Assembly: GCF_003668995.1 (NCBI RefSeq)
Contig: NZ_CP033068.1
Span: 3,720,001 to 3,784,000, forward strand
Direction: 5' to 3'
DNA length: 64,000 nt
Source: Flavobacterium sp. 140616W15
GTDB lineage: Bacteria > Bacteroidota > Bacteroidia > Flavobacteriales > Flavobacteriaceae
The translations under genes were made by a program, and so were the position numbers. Shown piece after piece: positions 26,089 through 35,440 of this stretch. Within the stretch, counting starts at the first letter, position 1, and each line of letters begins with the position of its first letter. Below the pieces are notes generated by a model. The model searched no databases. It was not told where the DNA came from and worked only from the letters and a program-made list of their open reading frames with translations.

Positions 26089-26595
26089 ATGGAATTTTTT
26101 AAAACTACAAATGAAGATATTGATGCCGTTTTCGATATCTATAATGAAGCTACATCTTATCAAAAAACAGTCAATAATAAAAGCTGGAGAGGTTTTGAAA
26201 AAGCACTAATAGAAAAAGAAATCGCCGAAGACCGACATTTTATAATCAAAGACGAAGGTGAAGTTGCTTGTACATTTGTACTTACTTTTAATGATTTGAT
26301 TATCTGGAAAGAAGCGGCTCAAGATCCTGCAGTATATCTTCATCGTATTGCTACTAACCCTAAATTTAGAGGTCGTTCTTATGTTACAAAAATCATAGAG
26401 TGGGTAAAAATATATGCCAAAGAAAATGGTAAATCGTATATAAGACTAGACACGCATAGCGGAAACGAAAGAATAAACAAATACTACACTAGTTGTGGTT
26501 TTGAATACAAAGGAATCAGCACAATAGAATGGACAAACGAATTACCGGAACATTACAAAGAAGGTTCTTTTAGCTTATTTGAGATTAAATTGTAG
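26089..26595 (+). CDS. GNAT N-acetyltransferase
   Basis: A 168-residue acetyltransferase. The acetyl-CoA motif is AVYLHRIATNPKFRGRSYVT (R-x-x-G-like loop), followed by ENGKSYIRLDTHSGNERINK and YYTSCGFEYKG. The acceptor is unknown. It is the third GNAT enzyme in 7 kb and follows the nitrilase gene by 74 bases. Confidence 0.85.
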   Translation: MEFFKTTNEDIDAVFDIYNEATSYQKTVNNKSWRGFEKALIEKEIAEDRHFIIKDEGEVACTFVLTFNDLIIWKEAAQDPAVYLHRIATNPKFRGRSYVTKIIEWVKIYAKENGKSYIRLDTHSGNERINKYYTSCGFEYKGISTIEWTNELPEHYKEGSFSLFEIKL

Positions 26596-26621
26596 TTTAA
26601 AATTATATCATTATTGAGAAT

Positions 26622-27242
26622 ATGAATACGCATAAAGATTTTGAAGTTGGGCAATGGGTTAAATCCTATGCAAAAGGGATTCATCGAATTGAGAAATTTG
26701 TTTCTATTGAGTTTGAAGAATATCATTTTTTCGTTCGTGCTATAACAAAAGATAAGATTGGAACTCTAGATGAACCTTTTGTAATACTGAAACGTCTTTT
26801 TAATTCAAAATTCAAGAAACAAGTAGGAACAGATTTTTGCTCAAGTACCTTTTTGAAACCAATATCAACTGAAGAAAAAGCCAATATTGAGGAGCAATTA
26901 ACCCTAAATCCAAAATTCATAACAGATTTAGACAAATATAACATTTCAAAATTTGAATCGAGATATGGATTAAACATTCATATTTCTGAAGAAACAAAAT
27001 CGATTCTTCCAGAACTGGCTTCGTTTATAAGAGAAGGAGGCAAAACCTTTACAGAAATATTCGAATGGCTAGACAATAAAAACTGTAAAGATCTTTTGGA
27101 CAACAGAAGTAGTTTAGGTAATAATGATCGTTCCCATTATCTGCAATTTATAAATTGGAGCTACGAAACAAGAGATAACAAACTCCTGTTTACAGATTTA
27201 TTAGCATTTACGCCTAACTTTGAAAAGATTGATTTAGGATAA
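26622..27242 (+). CDS. Hypothetical protein
   Basis: A 206-residue soluble protein I do not recognise. The N-terminal part (VGQWVKSYAKGIHRIEKFVS) looks like a small beta domain, such as those in regulatory or immunity proteins. The C-terminal part has helices around FTEIFEWLDNKNCKDLLDNR. It starts 26 bases after the GNAT gene and is followed at 21 bases by another orphan. Confidence 0.6.
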   Translation: MNTHKDFEVGQWVKSYAKGIHRIEKFVSIEFEEYHFFVRAITKDKIGTLDEPFVILKRLFNSKFKKQVGTDFCSSTFLKPISTEEKANIEEQLTLNPKFITDLDKYNISKFESRYGLNIHISEETKSILPELASFIREGGKTFTEIFEWLDNKNCKDLLDNRSSLGNNDRSHYLQFINWSYETRDNKLLFTDLLAFTPNFEKIDLG

Positions 27243-27263
27243 TAAAATTAAAATCTACTAAAG

Positions 27264-27578
27264 ATGGACAAATTGGATTATTTAATAGAACATGTTTTTG
27301 TTGGACTTGAAAATCTAAATGATGGATTTGATTCTGAATCAATATATTATTTTTCTGAAGATGATTTTGAAATCGTTCTTGATAGAATTGAAAAACTTGG
27401 AATTGAAATTTTAGGAATTGAACCCTGGAAAAATGGAGAGTTTTATGATGTACTTAATCCAGACAATTTTAACTTTGATTTAGAATGGTATCGAAAAGCA
27501 TTTATTAAATTTAAAGAAAGTGGAGAAAATCTTCAGTATGCTGCAAGTTATAAAATACCAACTAACTTATTAAAATAG
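27264..27578 (+). CDS. Hypothetical small acidic protein
   Basis: A 104-residue acidic protein with YYFSEDDFEIVLDRIEKLGI, then GIEPWKNGEFYDVL and a C-terminal basic-aromatic helix (WYRKAFIKFKESG). It resembles small immunity proteins of polymorphic toxins in size and charge, but I cannot name a family. The bidirectional terminator with the tRNA-Ser lies 28 bases later. Confidence 0.6.
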   Translation: MDKLDYLIEHVFVGLENLNDGFDSESIYYFSEDDFEIVLDRIEKLGIEILGIEPWKNGEFYDVLNPDNFNFDLEWYRKAFIKFKESGENLQYAASYKIPTNLLK

Positions 27579-27605
27579 ATAAACCTGTTGTAACATTAAA
27601 AAACA

Positions 27606-27637
27606 AAACCCTTGTGAATAAAACTTCACAAGGGTTT
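27606..27637. terminator. Bidirectional terminator between orphan gene and tRNA-Ser
   Basis: AAACCCTTGTGA / TCACAAGGGTTT stem with an 8-base loop. Followed by CTTTTT on the plus strand and by TTTTGTTT on the minus strand, so it can end both converging transcripts. Confidence 0.8.
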
Positions 27638-27644
27638 CTTTTTG

Positions 27645-27729
27645 CAGAGAGGATGGGATTCGAACCCACGATATGTTGCCATATACACGCTTTCCAAGCG
27701 TGCGCCTTCAGCCACTCGGCCACCTCTCT
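27645..27729 (-). tRNA. tRNA-Ser (GGA)
   Basis: On the minus strand the seven-base acceptor arms AGAGAGG and CCTCTCT pair, with discriminator G. The D-arm region has GGCCGAGTGGCTGAAGGC, the anticodon arm CACGC-TTGGAAA-GCGTG gives anticodon GGA, there is a long variable arm as expected for serine, and the T-arm reads GGGTTCGAATCCC. 85 bases. CCA is not encoded. Confidence 0.95.
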
Positions 27730-27789
27730 ATTATAGGATTGCAAATAACATGAAAAAAACTGAGCTATTAAAATAAAATCAACTAATCC

Positions 27790-28662
27790 TTACATACTTT
27801 TCCTAAATTCTTCTACAAACAGTTTTACTGCCTTTTTTTGATATGCTCCTCCGATAGTAAGCATAAACGAATCTCTCTTGGTAGCCACTCCCGTTATCTG
27901 AATCGCTTTAAGGTTATCCCAGCCTTTTAGTGCTTTTTCAGTAACTACAGTCGCCCAATGGCCACCTTCAACCAATCGAAATAAGGCATGAATTGCATTT
28001 AGTTCTATAGAAACTCGAGGTTTCATATTATTCTTTATAAACAATTCATCCAAAAACTCTCTTGAATTAAACCCCCTTGCTGGTAAAATAAGTGGTAGCT
28101 TTTCTATTTCTTTAAAAGCAATTGTATCTAAACTTGCGAGTTCATGTGATTTAGCAACAGCCATAACTAAATCAGAAGTAAACAAAGGAACTTTATGAAA
28201 TGGCTCTTCTATTTCATATGAAGAAATTAATAAAACTAAATCCAGCTCATTATTCAATAATTTTTTCTGCATGGGTTCTGTAGTCCCATATTCAACCACA
28301 ATTTTTAAATTCGGGTAGGTTCTCGCAAATAAATTTACAATTGGCAAAACCAAAAGACCAAAAATATAGGTTACCCCAATTCGTAATTCGCCACCAATCA
28401 TTTCATTCAAATCATCAATCGCTTGCTTCCCGTTCTGAACGTTTTCTATTACTTGTTTGGCATGGATCAAAAAAACCGCCCCGGCTTCGGTGAGTTGCAC
28501 TTTTTTACCAATCCTAGCAAACAAAGGCATTCCGAGTTCTTCTTCGAGTTTTTTTATTTGCTGTGATAATCCCGATTGGGTTACAAAACACAATTCGGCA
28601 GCTTTTGTAAAATGAAGTACTTCTGCTGTTTTAATAAAATAGTGCAATTGATAGATTTCCAT
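27790..28662 (-). CDS. LysR-family transcriptional regulator
   Basis: A 290-residue regulator. The N-terminal winged HTH is clear (LHYFIKTAEVLHFTKAAELC then FVTQSGLSQQIKKLEEELGM, residues ~5-45), followed by a substrate-binding domain (GELRIGVTYIFGLLVLPIVN). It is divergent from an MFS transporter gene with 91 bases between them, the usual arrangement in which the regulator controls the transporter and itself. The gap contains a candidate LysR box at 28672-28695. Confidence 0.92.
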   Translation of the reverse strand: MEIYQLHYFIKTAEVLHFTKAAELCFVTQSGLSQQIKKLEEELGMPLFARIGKKVQLTEAGAVFLIHAKQVIENVQNGKQAIDDLNEMIGGELRIGVTYIFGLLVLPIVNLFARTYPNLKIVVEYGTTEPMQKKLLNNELDLVLLISSYEIEEPFHKVPLFTSDLVMAVAKSHELASLDTIAFKEIEKLPLILPARGFNSREFLDELFIKNNMKPRVSIELNAIHALFRLVEGGHWATVVTEKALKGWDNLKAIQITGVATKRDSFMLTIGGAYQKKAVKLFVEEFRKSM

Positions 28663-28671
28663 ATTGATAAG

Positions 28672-28695
28672 TTTTACTACTTAGTATCAGTAAAA
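28672..28695. promoter_or_regulatory. Candidate LysR operator
   Basis: TTTTACT, 10 bases, AGTAAAA: an interrupted dyad containing the T-N11-A pattern of LysR sites. It begins 10 bases before the lysR start codon, in the gene pair's shared promoter region. Confidence 0.5.
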
Positions 28696-28753
28696 TTATT
28701 AATTTTTCTAATGAAATCATAATCCCGAACTTTGTAAAAAAATATTCAGCATC

Positions 28754-29986
28754 ATGTTTAAGGCATTAAAATCAAAAAACTTCAAACTATTCTTTTACGG
28801 ACAATCAGTATCTGTAATTGGTACATGGTTGCAAAAAACTGCCGTAAGTTGGATGGTTTATAGCATTACAGGTTCTGTTTTTCTATTGGGGTTGGCTACT
28901 TTTTTAAGTATGATCCCTTCTTTGTTTCTTGCTCCTTTGGCCGGAAGCATCATTGGCCGTTACGACAGACACCGCAGTATGATTATCTTGCAATCTTTAG
29001 CAATGTTTCAAGCTGGTGCATTGGCTCTACTTATTTATCTCAAAATATATAACATCAACTTCATTTTAGCATTGAGTCTTTTTCAGGGAATCATAAATGC
29101 ATTTGATATGACCTGCAGGCAAACAATGATGATTGATATCGTTGACAATAAAGAGGACTTACCCAATGCAGTTGCTTTAAATTCTACTCTTAATAATTTT
29201 GCTCGAATTGCTGGTCCTGCCTTAGCGGGAATTATTTTGCATCAATATGGAGAAGACATCTGTTTTATTGGAAACTTCCTGAGTTATATTCCAGTTATTA
29301 TTTCTTTATTAATGATGAAAATTACCCCTCACATTAAAGCAACTGATAAACTTAAAATGCTTGAAGATTTTATTGAAGGCTGGGATTATGTAAAAAAAGA
29401 AAAAGAAATGGCAAGAATGCTTTTAATGCTAATGTGCAGTAGTTTGTTTGTTATCTCTTTCAATACGCTAATGCCTGTTTTTGCAAAAGATATCTTTAGT
29501 GGTAATGCTGAAACTTTTAGTTGGTTTGAAAGTGCTGCTGGTATTGGCTCTATTATATCGGCTATCTATCTGGCTAATTTAAAAACAGCAAAAAACATGA
29601 ATAAAATAATGATTGCTGCCAGTCTTTTAATGGGCTTTAGTATTATTATTTTGGCCTATTCAAACAGTTTAACAATAGCTCTTATTTGCATGGGATTAAG
29701 TGGCGTTGGAATGATGGCACAAACCTCATCGATAAACATATACATCCAAACACAAAGCACCGTTAATATGCGTTCGAGAAGCATTAGTTATTATCTTATG
29801 GCCTATCAAGGAATGATTCCTGTGGGAAGTTTAATAATTGGGTATGTGTCACACACATTAGGAGTACGCCACACAGTTGCAATACAAGGAATAGTATGTA
29901 TTATCTCAGTAATTGTTTATGTGTATTACAAAAAAGTTAGTTCTCAAGAAGAGTTTGAAACTTGCGAGGTTCGTTATAAGAATTAA
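28754..29986 (+). CDS. MFS transporter (MFS_3/EntS-like)
   Basis: A 410-residue integral membrane exporter with about 12 helices. Family features are the N-terminal FKLFFYGQSVSVIGTWLQKT, the loop SIIGRYDRHRSMI (motif A-like), and the AFDMTCRQTMMIDIV stretch, which are typical of the MFS_3 group that includes enterobactin exporter EntS. The substrate is not identifiable. The divergent LysR gene points to an inducible exporter. Confidence 0.88.
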   Translation: MFKALKSKNFKLFFYGQSVSVIGTWLQKTAVSWMVYSITGSVFLLGLATFLSMIPSLFLAPLAGSIIGRYDRHRSMIILQSLAMFQAGALALLIYLKIYNINFILALSLFQGIINAFDMTCRQTMMIDIVDNKEDLPNAVALNSTLNNFARIAGPALAGIILHQYGEDICFIGNFLSYIPVIISLLMMKITPHIKATDKLKMLEDFIEGWDYVKKEKEMARMLLMLMCSSLFVISFNTLMPVFAKDIFSGNAETFSWFESAAGIGSIISAIYLANLKTAKNMNKIMIAASLLMGFSIIILAYSNSLTIALICMGLSGVGMMAQTSSINIYIQTQSTVNMRSRSISYYLMAYQGMIPVGSLIIGYVSHTLGVRHTVAIQGIVCIISVIVYVYYKKVSSQEEFETCEVRYKN

Positions 29987-30101
29987 TAAATTCCTGTTTT
30001 TTAAAGCCCAAAAGAAAGCACAGCTTAAACCAGATAAGTGATATAAGAAAATATAAGTCTGGCATAAATAACCTGAGCCGAAATCCTAATTATCGACAAA
30101 C

Positions 30102-30207
30102 TTGTCATTTCGACGAAAGGAGAAATCTTAGCAAGTAACTCGACAAAGATTGGCGATTATGATAACGGAATTTCTCATGAAGATTTCTCCTTTCGTCGAA
30201 ATGACAA
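30102..30207. repeat. Dispersed element with 28-bp perfect inverted repeat
   Basis: The arms 30102-30129 and 30180-30207 are exactly complementary (outer end TTGTCATTTCGACGAAAGG) around a 50-base centre. It belongs to the TCATTTCGACGAAGGAGAAAT repeat family known from many Bacteroidota. It lies between converging genes in a 281-base gap and may also terminate transcription. Confidence 0.85.
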
Positions 30208-30267
30208 TATTGGGGAAGAACTTCACGAAAATGGACTTAGATCACCTACCTAATATGTTTAATGAAT

Positions 30268-31299
30268 TTAAAGAGAAATCTCACCGCGTAATGCCGTTTC
30301 AAAAACAGTTTTAAAGTTTTCGGCTTCAATTTCATGTCCTAACAAATACATTAGTTTTGTAATTGCAGCTTCGGTTGTAATATCTTTTCCTGAGATAATA
30401 CCAAGTTGTTTAAGCTCAGTACTTGTTTCATATTGTCCCATATTCACACTTCCGCCTGAACATTGCGTTACGTTTACGATATGTATACCTGATTGAATTG
30501 CTTTTTTAATGGCATTCAGAAACCAGTCTTCTGTTGGTGCATTACCAGATCCATAGGTTTCAAGAACAATTCCTTTTAAACCCGGGATTGTTAGTATTCC
30601 TGCAAAAACAATTTCGCTCATTCCCGGAAACATTTTTATGATAGCAACATGATTGTCTAGCTTTTTGTGAACAATCAGTTTAGCATCTGTTTTTATAGGA
30701 AGAAACAAATGTCTGTTTAATTTTAAGTGAACTCCAGATTCTACTAATTCAGGATAATTTGGAGCTGTAAAAGCTTTAAAATGCTCTGCATTTACTTTAG
30801 AAGTTCTGTTACCACGATACAATTTGTATTCAAAATACAAGCAAACTTCATTAATTACAGGCTTCCCATTTTCCTGAAGTGAAGCAATCTGAATCGCCGT
30901 AATAAGATTTTCTTTAGCATCGGTGCGCAAATCTCCAATTGGCAATTGCGATCCAGTAAAAATAACTGGTTTTGCTAAATTTTCGAGCATAAAGCTCAAT
31001 GCTGATGCTGAGTATGACATGGTATCCGAACCGTGCAAAACTACAAATCCATCAAAAGAATTGTAATTATCCTCGATAATCAGGGCAATTTCTGTCCACT
31101 TATCCGGATTCATATTCGATGAATCAATAGGATTGTCATATGAAACCGTTTCGATTTCACAATCCAATTGTTTTAGCTCAGGAATTTTTTGCAATAATTT
31201 ATTAAAGTTGAAGGCTTTGAGCGCTCCAGTCTCAAAATCTTTACTCATACCGATAGTTCCTCCGGTATAAATTAAAAGTATTTTGGCTTTAGATGGCAT
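30268..31299 (-). CDS. ansA: Type I L-asparaginase
   Basis: Hydrolyses L-asparagine to aspartate and ammonia in the cytoplasm. The 343-residue protein has no signal peptide, as for type I. Catalytic elements: T12 in YTGGTIGM, the HGSDTMSYSASAL motif (S91-D92-T93) and K129 in RTDAKENL. The C-terminal domain has VTQCSGGSVNMGQYETS. Its start overlaps the end of the upstream acyltransferase gene by 11 bases, so translation is probably coupled. Confidence 0.93.
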   Translation of the reverse strand: MPSKAKILLIYTGGTIGMSKDFETGALKAFNFNKLLQKIPELKQLDCEIETVSYDNPIDSSNMNPDKWTEIALIIEDNYNSFDGFVVLHGSDTMSYSASALSFMLENLAKPVIFTGSQLPIGDLRTDAKENLITAIQIASLQENGKPVINEVCLYFEYKLYRGNRTSKVNAEHFKAFTAPNYPELVESGVHLKLNRHLFLPIKTDAKLIVHKKLDNHVAIIKMFPGMSEIVFAGILTIPGLKGIVLETYGSGNAPTEDWFLNAIKKAIQSGIHIVNVTQCSGGSVNMGQYETSTELKQLGIISGKDITTEAAITKLMYLLGHEIEAENFKTVFETALRGEISL

Positions 31300-32425
31300 C
31301 TTCGTATTTTAATTTATTGACAACTGGATTGGCATACATTGCCAAAATCCCTTGTACTGCAATTGGATTATCGCTACCAATACGCATTTCTAAACGTCTT
31401 TCAAATAATGATTTCTCGTTTTCTTTATACAAATGAGAGAACTTATCTGTTTTATTTAAAATATCGTAAGCGATATAATTAGTCGGCCATAATTTATAGT
31501 TCTTCAATATAGAATCATCTATAGCCTGTGCCAACGCCTGAATTTGTTTGTTCGCATTGTCATTTTCTGCGGCGATCTGGTCTATTTCTTTATCTAAAAC
31601 ATCCCCAACAGAAATATGTATTCTTTTTTTAGTTCCCATGATACCACTTAAAATGGTCATGAAATCTTCATTTTTTTCTTTAATGTAAATCTCGTTATTA
31701 GCTTCTGCCATTAACTGTGGCATTTTTAACGCATCCGTCGGGTCATATTCGTATGAAATAGATACTGGAACTATTTTCATTTTCTTGAAATAATCCATCA
31801 AGTTTGCTTCATCCGATCCCATTCCTAGCATTTTTAAAACACCTGGATTTGTAGCGTCATTTCCGTCTTTAGTTCTTCCTTCACGCTGTGCAATCCAAAC
31901 AGAACGGTTTTCGCGGAACAATAAATGTCCGATATACTCCGACAATAACTTTGAACTTTGTAACATTTCTCTAGGAGAAAGTCCACGAAGAACCAAGAAA
32001 TTACGGTTTAATTTTGCTAATATATTTAAGAAACTTTTCTTAACTAAATTGTCTCCAATTGCCGAAGCTGTCATTACCAATCCATGCTCGAATAAGCAAA
32101 CATTTAATAATGTTGTATCTAAAAGAATGTCTCTATGATTAGAAACAAATAAATAAGAAGTGTTTTTTTCAAGTTTCTCAAACCCCGAAGTGGTTAATCC
32201 TTCTGAGCTTCTTTCTAAAACTTTCTGAATTGTCTGATAAATAAAATTGCATTGAAAATCACGAATAGAGTGAGTTCTCTTCAATTGTTCCTTCCAAACT
32301 TCGTCTTCTAACTCTGGAAATGAAAAGTTCATCATGGCTTTCATCATTGGATGATTTGCCACACCATGAAGGGCTTCATTTACTTCTGAATCATAAAACG
32401 GTCGAATCGCATCAAATTTCTGCAT
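31289..32425 (-). CDS. 1-acylglycerol-3-phosphate acyltransferase-like protein
   Basis: A 378-residue acyltransferase of the PlsB/PlsC superfamily. The catalytic block is FVSNHRDILLD (residues ~94-104), followed by the second motif ENRSVWIAQREGRTKDGNDA with the EGRT element. It has N- and C-terminal extensions relative to short PlsC proteins, as is common in Bacteroidota. No clear signal peptide; membrane-associated. First gene of a two-gene unit with ansA. Confidence 0.82.
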   Translation of the reverse strand: MQKFDAIRPFYDSEVNEALHGVANHPMMKAMMNFSFPELEDEVWKEQLKRTHSIRDFQCNFIYQTIQKVLERSSEGLTTSGFEKLEKNTSYLFVSNHRDILLDTTLLNVCLFEHGLVMTASAIGDNLVKKSFLNILAKLNRNFLVLRGLSPREMLQSSKLLSEYIGHLLFRENRSVWIAQREGRTKDGNDATNPGVLKMLGMGSDEANLMDYFKKMKIVPVSISYEYDPTDALKMPQLMAEANNEIYIKEKNEDFMTILSGIMGTKKRIHISVGDVLDKEIDQIAAENDNANKQIQALAQAIDDSILKNYKLWPTNYIAYDILNKTDKFSHLYKENEKSLFERRLEMRIGSDNPIAVQGILAMYANPVVNKLKYEDAI

Positions 32426-32490
32426 TATTAATATCTATATTTAAGTGGACAAATGAACAAAAAAAAAATTAAAGTATCATATGTTCTAAG

Positions 32491-33270
32491 TTAAATCCCA
32501 AAAACGTCTTTTGAGTTTTGGGTTGTTATTGTTGCTATTTCTTCATCGGAAACATCATATATATCGGCTAATTTCGACACAACGTTCACCAGATAACTAC
32601 TTTCGTTTCGCTTGCCGCGAAAAGGAATTGGTGCTAAATAAGGCGAATCAGTTTCTAACACTATATGTTTTAAATCGATCTGATTCAAAAATTGATCGAT
32701 TTTTCCATTTTTAAATGTTACTACACCGCCGATTCCGAGCTTCATATTATAGGATATCGCTTGTAAAGCTTGCTCATGAGTTCCTGTAAAGCAATGAAAG
32801 ATTCCAAATAAATCAGCTGATTTTTCTTCTTCTAAAATTTCAAAAATTTCATCAAAAGCATCACGGCAATGAATCACAATTGGTAATTTATATTGTTTTG
32901 CCCATTGAATCTGGGTTCTAAAAGCAATTTGTTGTTCCTTAAGATGTGTTTTATCCCAATACAAATCGATTCCGATTTCTCCAACTGCATAGAATTTTCG
33001 TTTTGCTAATTCCGTTTCTACATGCTTTAGCTCATCAAGATAATTATCTTTCACGTAAGTGGGATGCAAACCCATCATTAAGAACACATTATCTGGATAT
33101 TTCTGCTCCAAATCATACATTGGTTGTGTAGAAGCAGCATCAATTGCAGGAATAAAAAAACGAGAAACACCTGCATCGATTGCTCTTTGAATCATCTGAT
33201 CGCGGTCTTGATCAAATTCTTCTGAGTATAAATGGGTATGTGTATCAGTAATAATTGTATTTGGATTCAA
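32491..33270 (-). CDS. tatD: TatD-family metal-dependent DNase
   Basis: A 259-residue TIM-barrel hydrolase. Metal ligands are visible: H11 and H13 in DTHTHLY, E98 in VGEIGIDLYW, a histidine in LPIVIHCRDAF, another in FGIFHCFTG and the aspartate of VLETDSPYLAP. The GIDLYWD form and length fit TatD. It acts on DNA 3' ends in the cytoplasm. Sixty-five bases lie between it and the acyltransferase gene downstream. Confidence 0.93.
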   Translation of the reverse strand: MNPNTIITDTHTHLYSEEFDQDRDQMIQRAIDAGVSRFFIPAIDAASTQPMYDLEQKYPDNVFLMMGLHPTYVKDNYLDELKHVETELAKRKFYAVGEIGIDLYWDKTHLKEQQIAFRTQIQWAKQYKLPIVIHCRDAFDEIFEILEEEKSADLFGIFHCFTGTHEQALQAISYNMKLGIGGVVTFKNGKIDQFLNQIDLKHIVLETDSPYLAPIPFRGKRNESSYLVNVVSKLADIYDVSDEEIATITTQNSKDVFGI

Positions 33271-33424
33271 TTTTATAATTTTAAAAGCCCAAAATTACGA
33301 CAATAATAAAAACTTTCCCAATTTGATTACAATTACTAAAAAAGAGACAGAAATTATCACTTTACTATTTACTTATCATTGCTTTAGATAAAATATTGCT
33401 TTTCTGATAACGGAAAAACTAAGT

Positions 33425-35086
33425 CTATTTTCCCGTTTCAACAAACAACAAAGCACGATCAAGAACCTCATCTTTTCCTTGCTGAATCCCTAAAATCGTA
33501 GGTTTAACTTCTATATCTGGAACAATTCCTATTCTTTGTGTCTGACGTTTATCGGGATAATAAACCCCAATTCCTGAAAATAGCGTATGAAATCCCTTGT
33601 AGTCAAAATGACTTACATTCCCATCGGCACCAGCAGTTTGACTTCCAATAATAGTCGTATTACCTGCTGTTTGAAAACACATTGCTGTCCATTCGGACTG
33701 ACTCACAGATTTTTCGTTAAGCAATACAATTACTTTTCCCTTATAATTATCTTTATTTTCAAAACCACTAGAAGATCCCCCGCTCCATCTATACCTACCA
33801 GGATAACTCAAATCTGGACGAGTATATATTGCAAATTGCTTTTCCTGAGGATTCAAAAATTTTGAAATTTCCTCATAAGTACCATTAGGATAATTTCTCA
33901 TATCAAAAATAATAGCTTTAGTAGGTTTGAGCATTTCAATCATATCTGGAATATGTCTAGTTTTTATAATCCCCATATCGACATAACCAATATTATTCTC
34001 TAAAACTTTGAATTTATCTTTCTTTTTTTGAGCCCCTTTTTTAAATTCATTCCTATGAGAATCATGATAATCAAACCAAGTCATTATTTTAATTGCGTAC
34101 TTACCATCTTTTAAAAACTCAACTTTAACAGTATCCAAATTATTCATCAAGATTACCTTTACCAATTTATCTAGATACGACGCTTCATTTGACGCACAAA
34201 TTAAATCCCTATTCTCTGCTATATACTCTTTAATACTTTTATCATTTACTTTGGTAATTACATCCCCAATTTTTATATCATCCGCTTGTGCTAAACTATC
34301 TCCTAAAATTTCTGTAACAACTATTTTTTCATCAATTATCTTCCCATCAGCTGGAAAATAAGTTTTAATATTAGAATTTGACGAAGATTGATAGGTAACA
34401 AATTCAACATGACTATCATCCAGTTTACTCACTACTTTTCTCATTGCAGTAAAAAAACTACTTGCATCTTTTGCAATGATGACATTAGGTACTGCTTTTT
34501 CTAAAACTGTTTCCCATTTCTCACCCATTTGATATTTATAAGGAAAAAAGTATTCAATTAGATTCCAATACATAAACAACATTCGGAGCTTTGAATTTGT
34601 ATCATTGAAATCTGGATTCAGATAACTTTCATTTTTCAAGGTAACATTCCCTACATGTTCTGCTCCATCAATATAAAACTGAACTCCTTGGAATCTATTT
34701 ACCTCAATAAATTGCAACTTTTTTGAAAGTTTTTTCGAAAACAGTTTATTGGTGTTAATCCATGATAAATCAAAATTTTTATCAAAATACTCAACAGCTG
34801 TTGCAGGAGTAATTGGCGCAATCGATGGTACTTCGCCTAATGAATCAATCCAGTTTTCTATTACTAACGAAAATTCTTCTTTTGTTTGTGCTTTGTCAAT
34901 TTTTGGTAAGACTTCAAGAAGTTGATTGTCCCAATTAAAATCACCATTGGCTACTTTTGGGTGGTAATATTTTAAAAAGCCCCATACTTTACAAGTGGCA
35001 GCTAATTTTTCGGTTTCGGTAATTTTGGTTTGACTAAAAATGGTATGTGAGAAAACAAGAAGAAGAAATAGGGTAATTTTTTGCAT
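33425..35086 (-). CDS. Exported S41-family peptidase
   Basis: A 553-residue C-terminal processing-type protease. Signal peptide at 1-18 (ending TIFSQ). A helical N-terminal part (KVWGFLKYYHPKVANGDFNW) is typical of Bacteroidota S41 proteins, then a PDZ-like domain (residues ~255-320; GDVITKVNDKSIKEYI), then the S41 core with AIIFDMRNYPNG and the likely nucleophile in LNEKSVSQSEWTAMCFQ. The later part has GSQTAGADGNVSHF. Periplasmic or envelope-bound. It has its own transcription unit, separated from neighbours on both sides. Confidence 0.88.
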   Translation of the reverse strand: MQKITLFLLLVFSHTIFSQTKITETEKLAATCKVWGFLKYYHPKVANGDFNWDNQLLEVLPKIDKAQTKEEFSLVIENWIDSLGEVPSIAPITPATAVEYFDKNFDLSWINTNKLFSKKLSKKLQFIEVNRFQGVQFYIDGAEHVGNVTLKNESYLNPDFNDTNSKLRMLFMYWNLIEYFFPYKYQMGEKWETVLEKAVPNVIIAKDASSFFTAMRKVVSKLDDSHVEFVTYQSSSNSNIKTYFPADGKIIDEKIVVTEILGDSLAQADDIKIGDVITKVNDKSIKEYIAENRDLICASNEASYLDKLVKVILMNNLDTVKVEFLKDGKYAIKIMTWFDYHDSHRNEFKKGAQKKKDKFKVLENNIGYVDMGIIKTRHIPDMIEMLKPTKAIIFDMRNYPNGTYEEISKFLNPQEKQFAIYTRPDLSYPGRYRWSGGSSSGFENKDNYKGKVIVLLNEKSVSQSEWTAMCFQTAGNTTIIGSQTAGADGNVSHFDYKGFHTLFSGIGVYYPDKRQTQRIGIVPDIEVKPTILGIQQGKDEVLDRALLFVETGK

Positions 35087-35440
35087 TCAGTAAAAAGATT
35101 TAAATTATAAATAGTTTGAGGTTAGTGTATTTGCAAAATCGAATTTAGAAATTAAAATCCTAACTTGATTATAATCATAAAAAAAAGCAACAAAGAATGT
35201 TGCTTTTTTTCTATTTATCATTGTTTTACACACCCCTTGTCAGACTGAGTATCTCGAAAATATTATGGCAAATGATACGCAGATTAAACGGATTTTCTAT
35301 TCGTAATCTTGTCTCGTCCCAATATTGTCAAACTGAGCGAAGCCGAAGTTCCGCAAGTAACGCTACAAAAAAATTCGCAAAGTATCTTAACTCTTTGCGA
35401 ATCCTTGTGTAAACTCTTTTTCTATTTAGTAAAAAACTTC
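35087..35440. other. Intergenic region with terminator and dispersed repeats
   Basis: No gene. It holds the hairpin at 35179-35210, the repeat phrase GTCAAACTGAGCGAAGCCGA (35327 on) with a degraded relative near 35236, and an ATTCGCAAAG / CTTTGCGAAT stem at 35373-35402. These resemble flavobacterial intergenic repeat families. Confidence 0.6.
35179..35210. terminator. Bidirectional terminator-like hairpin
   Basis: A-run plus GCAACA / TGTTGC plus T-run. Suited to ending the sigma/anti-sigma transcript that runs leftward. Confidence 0.7.
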
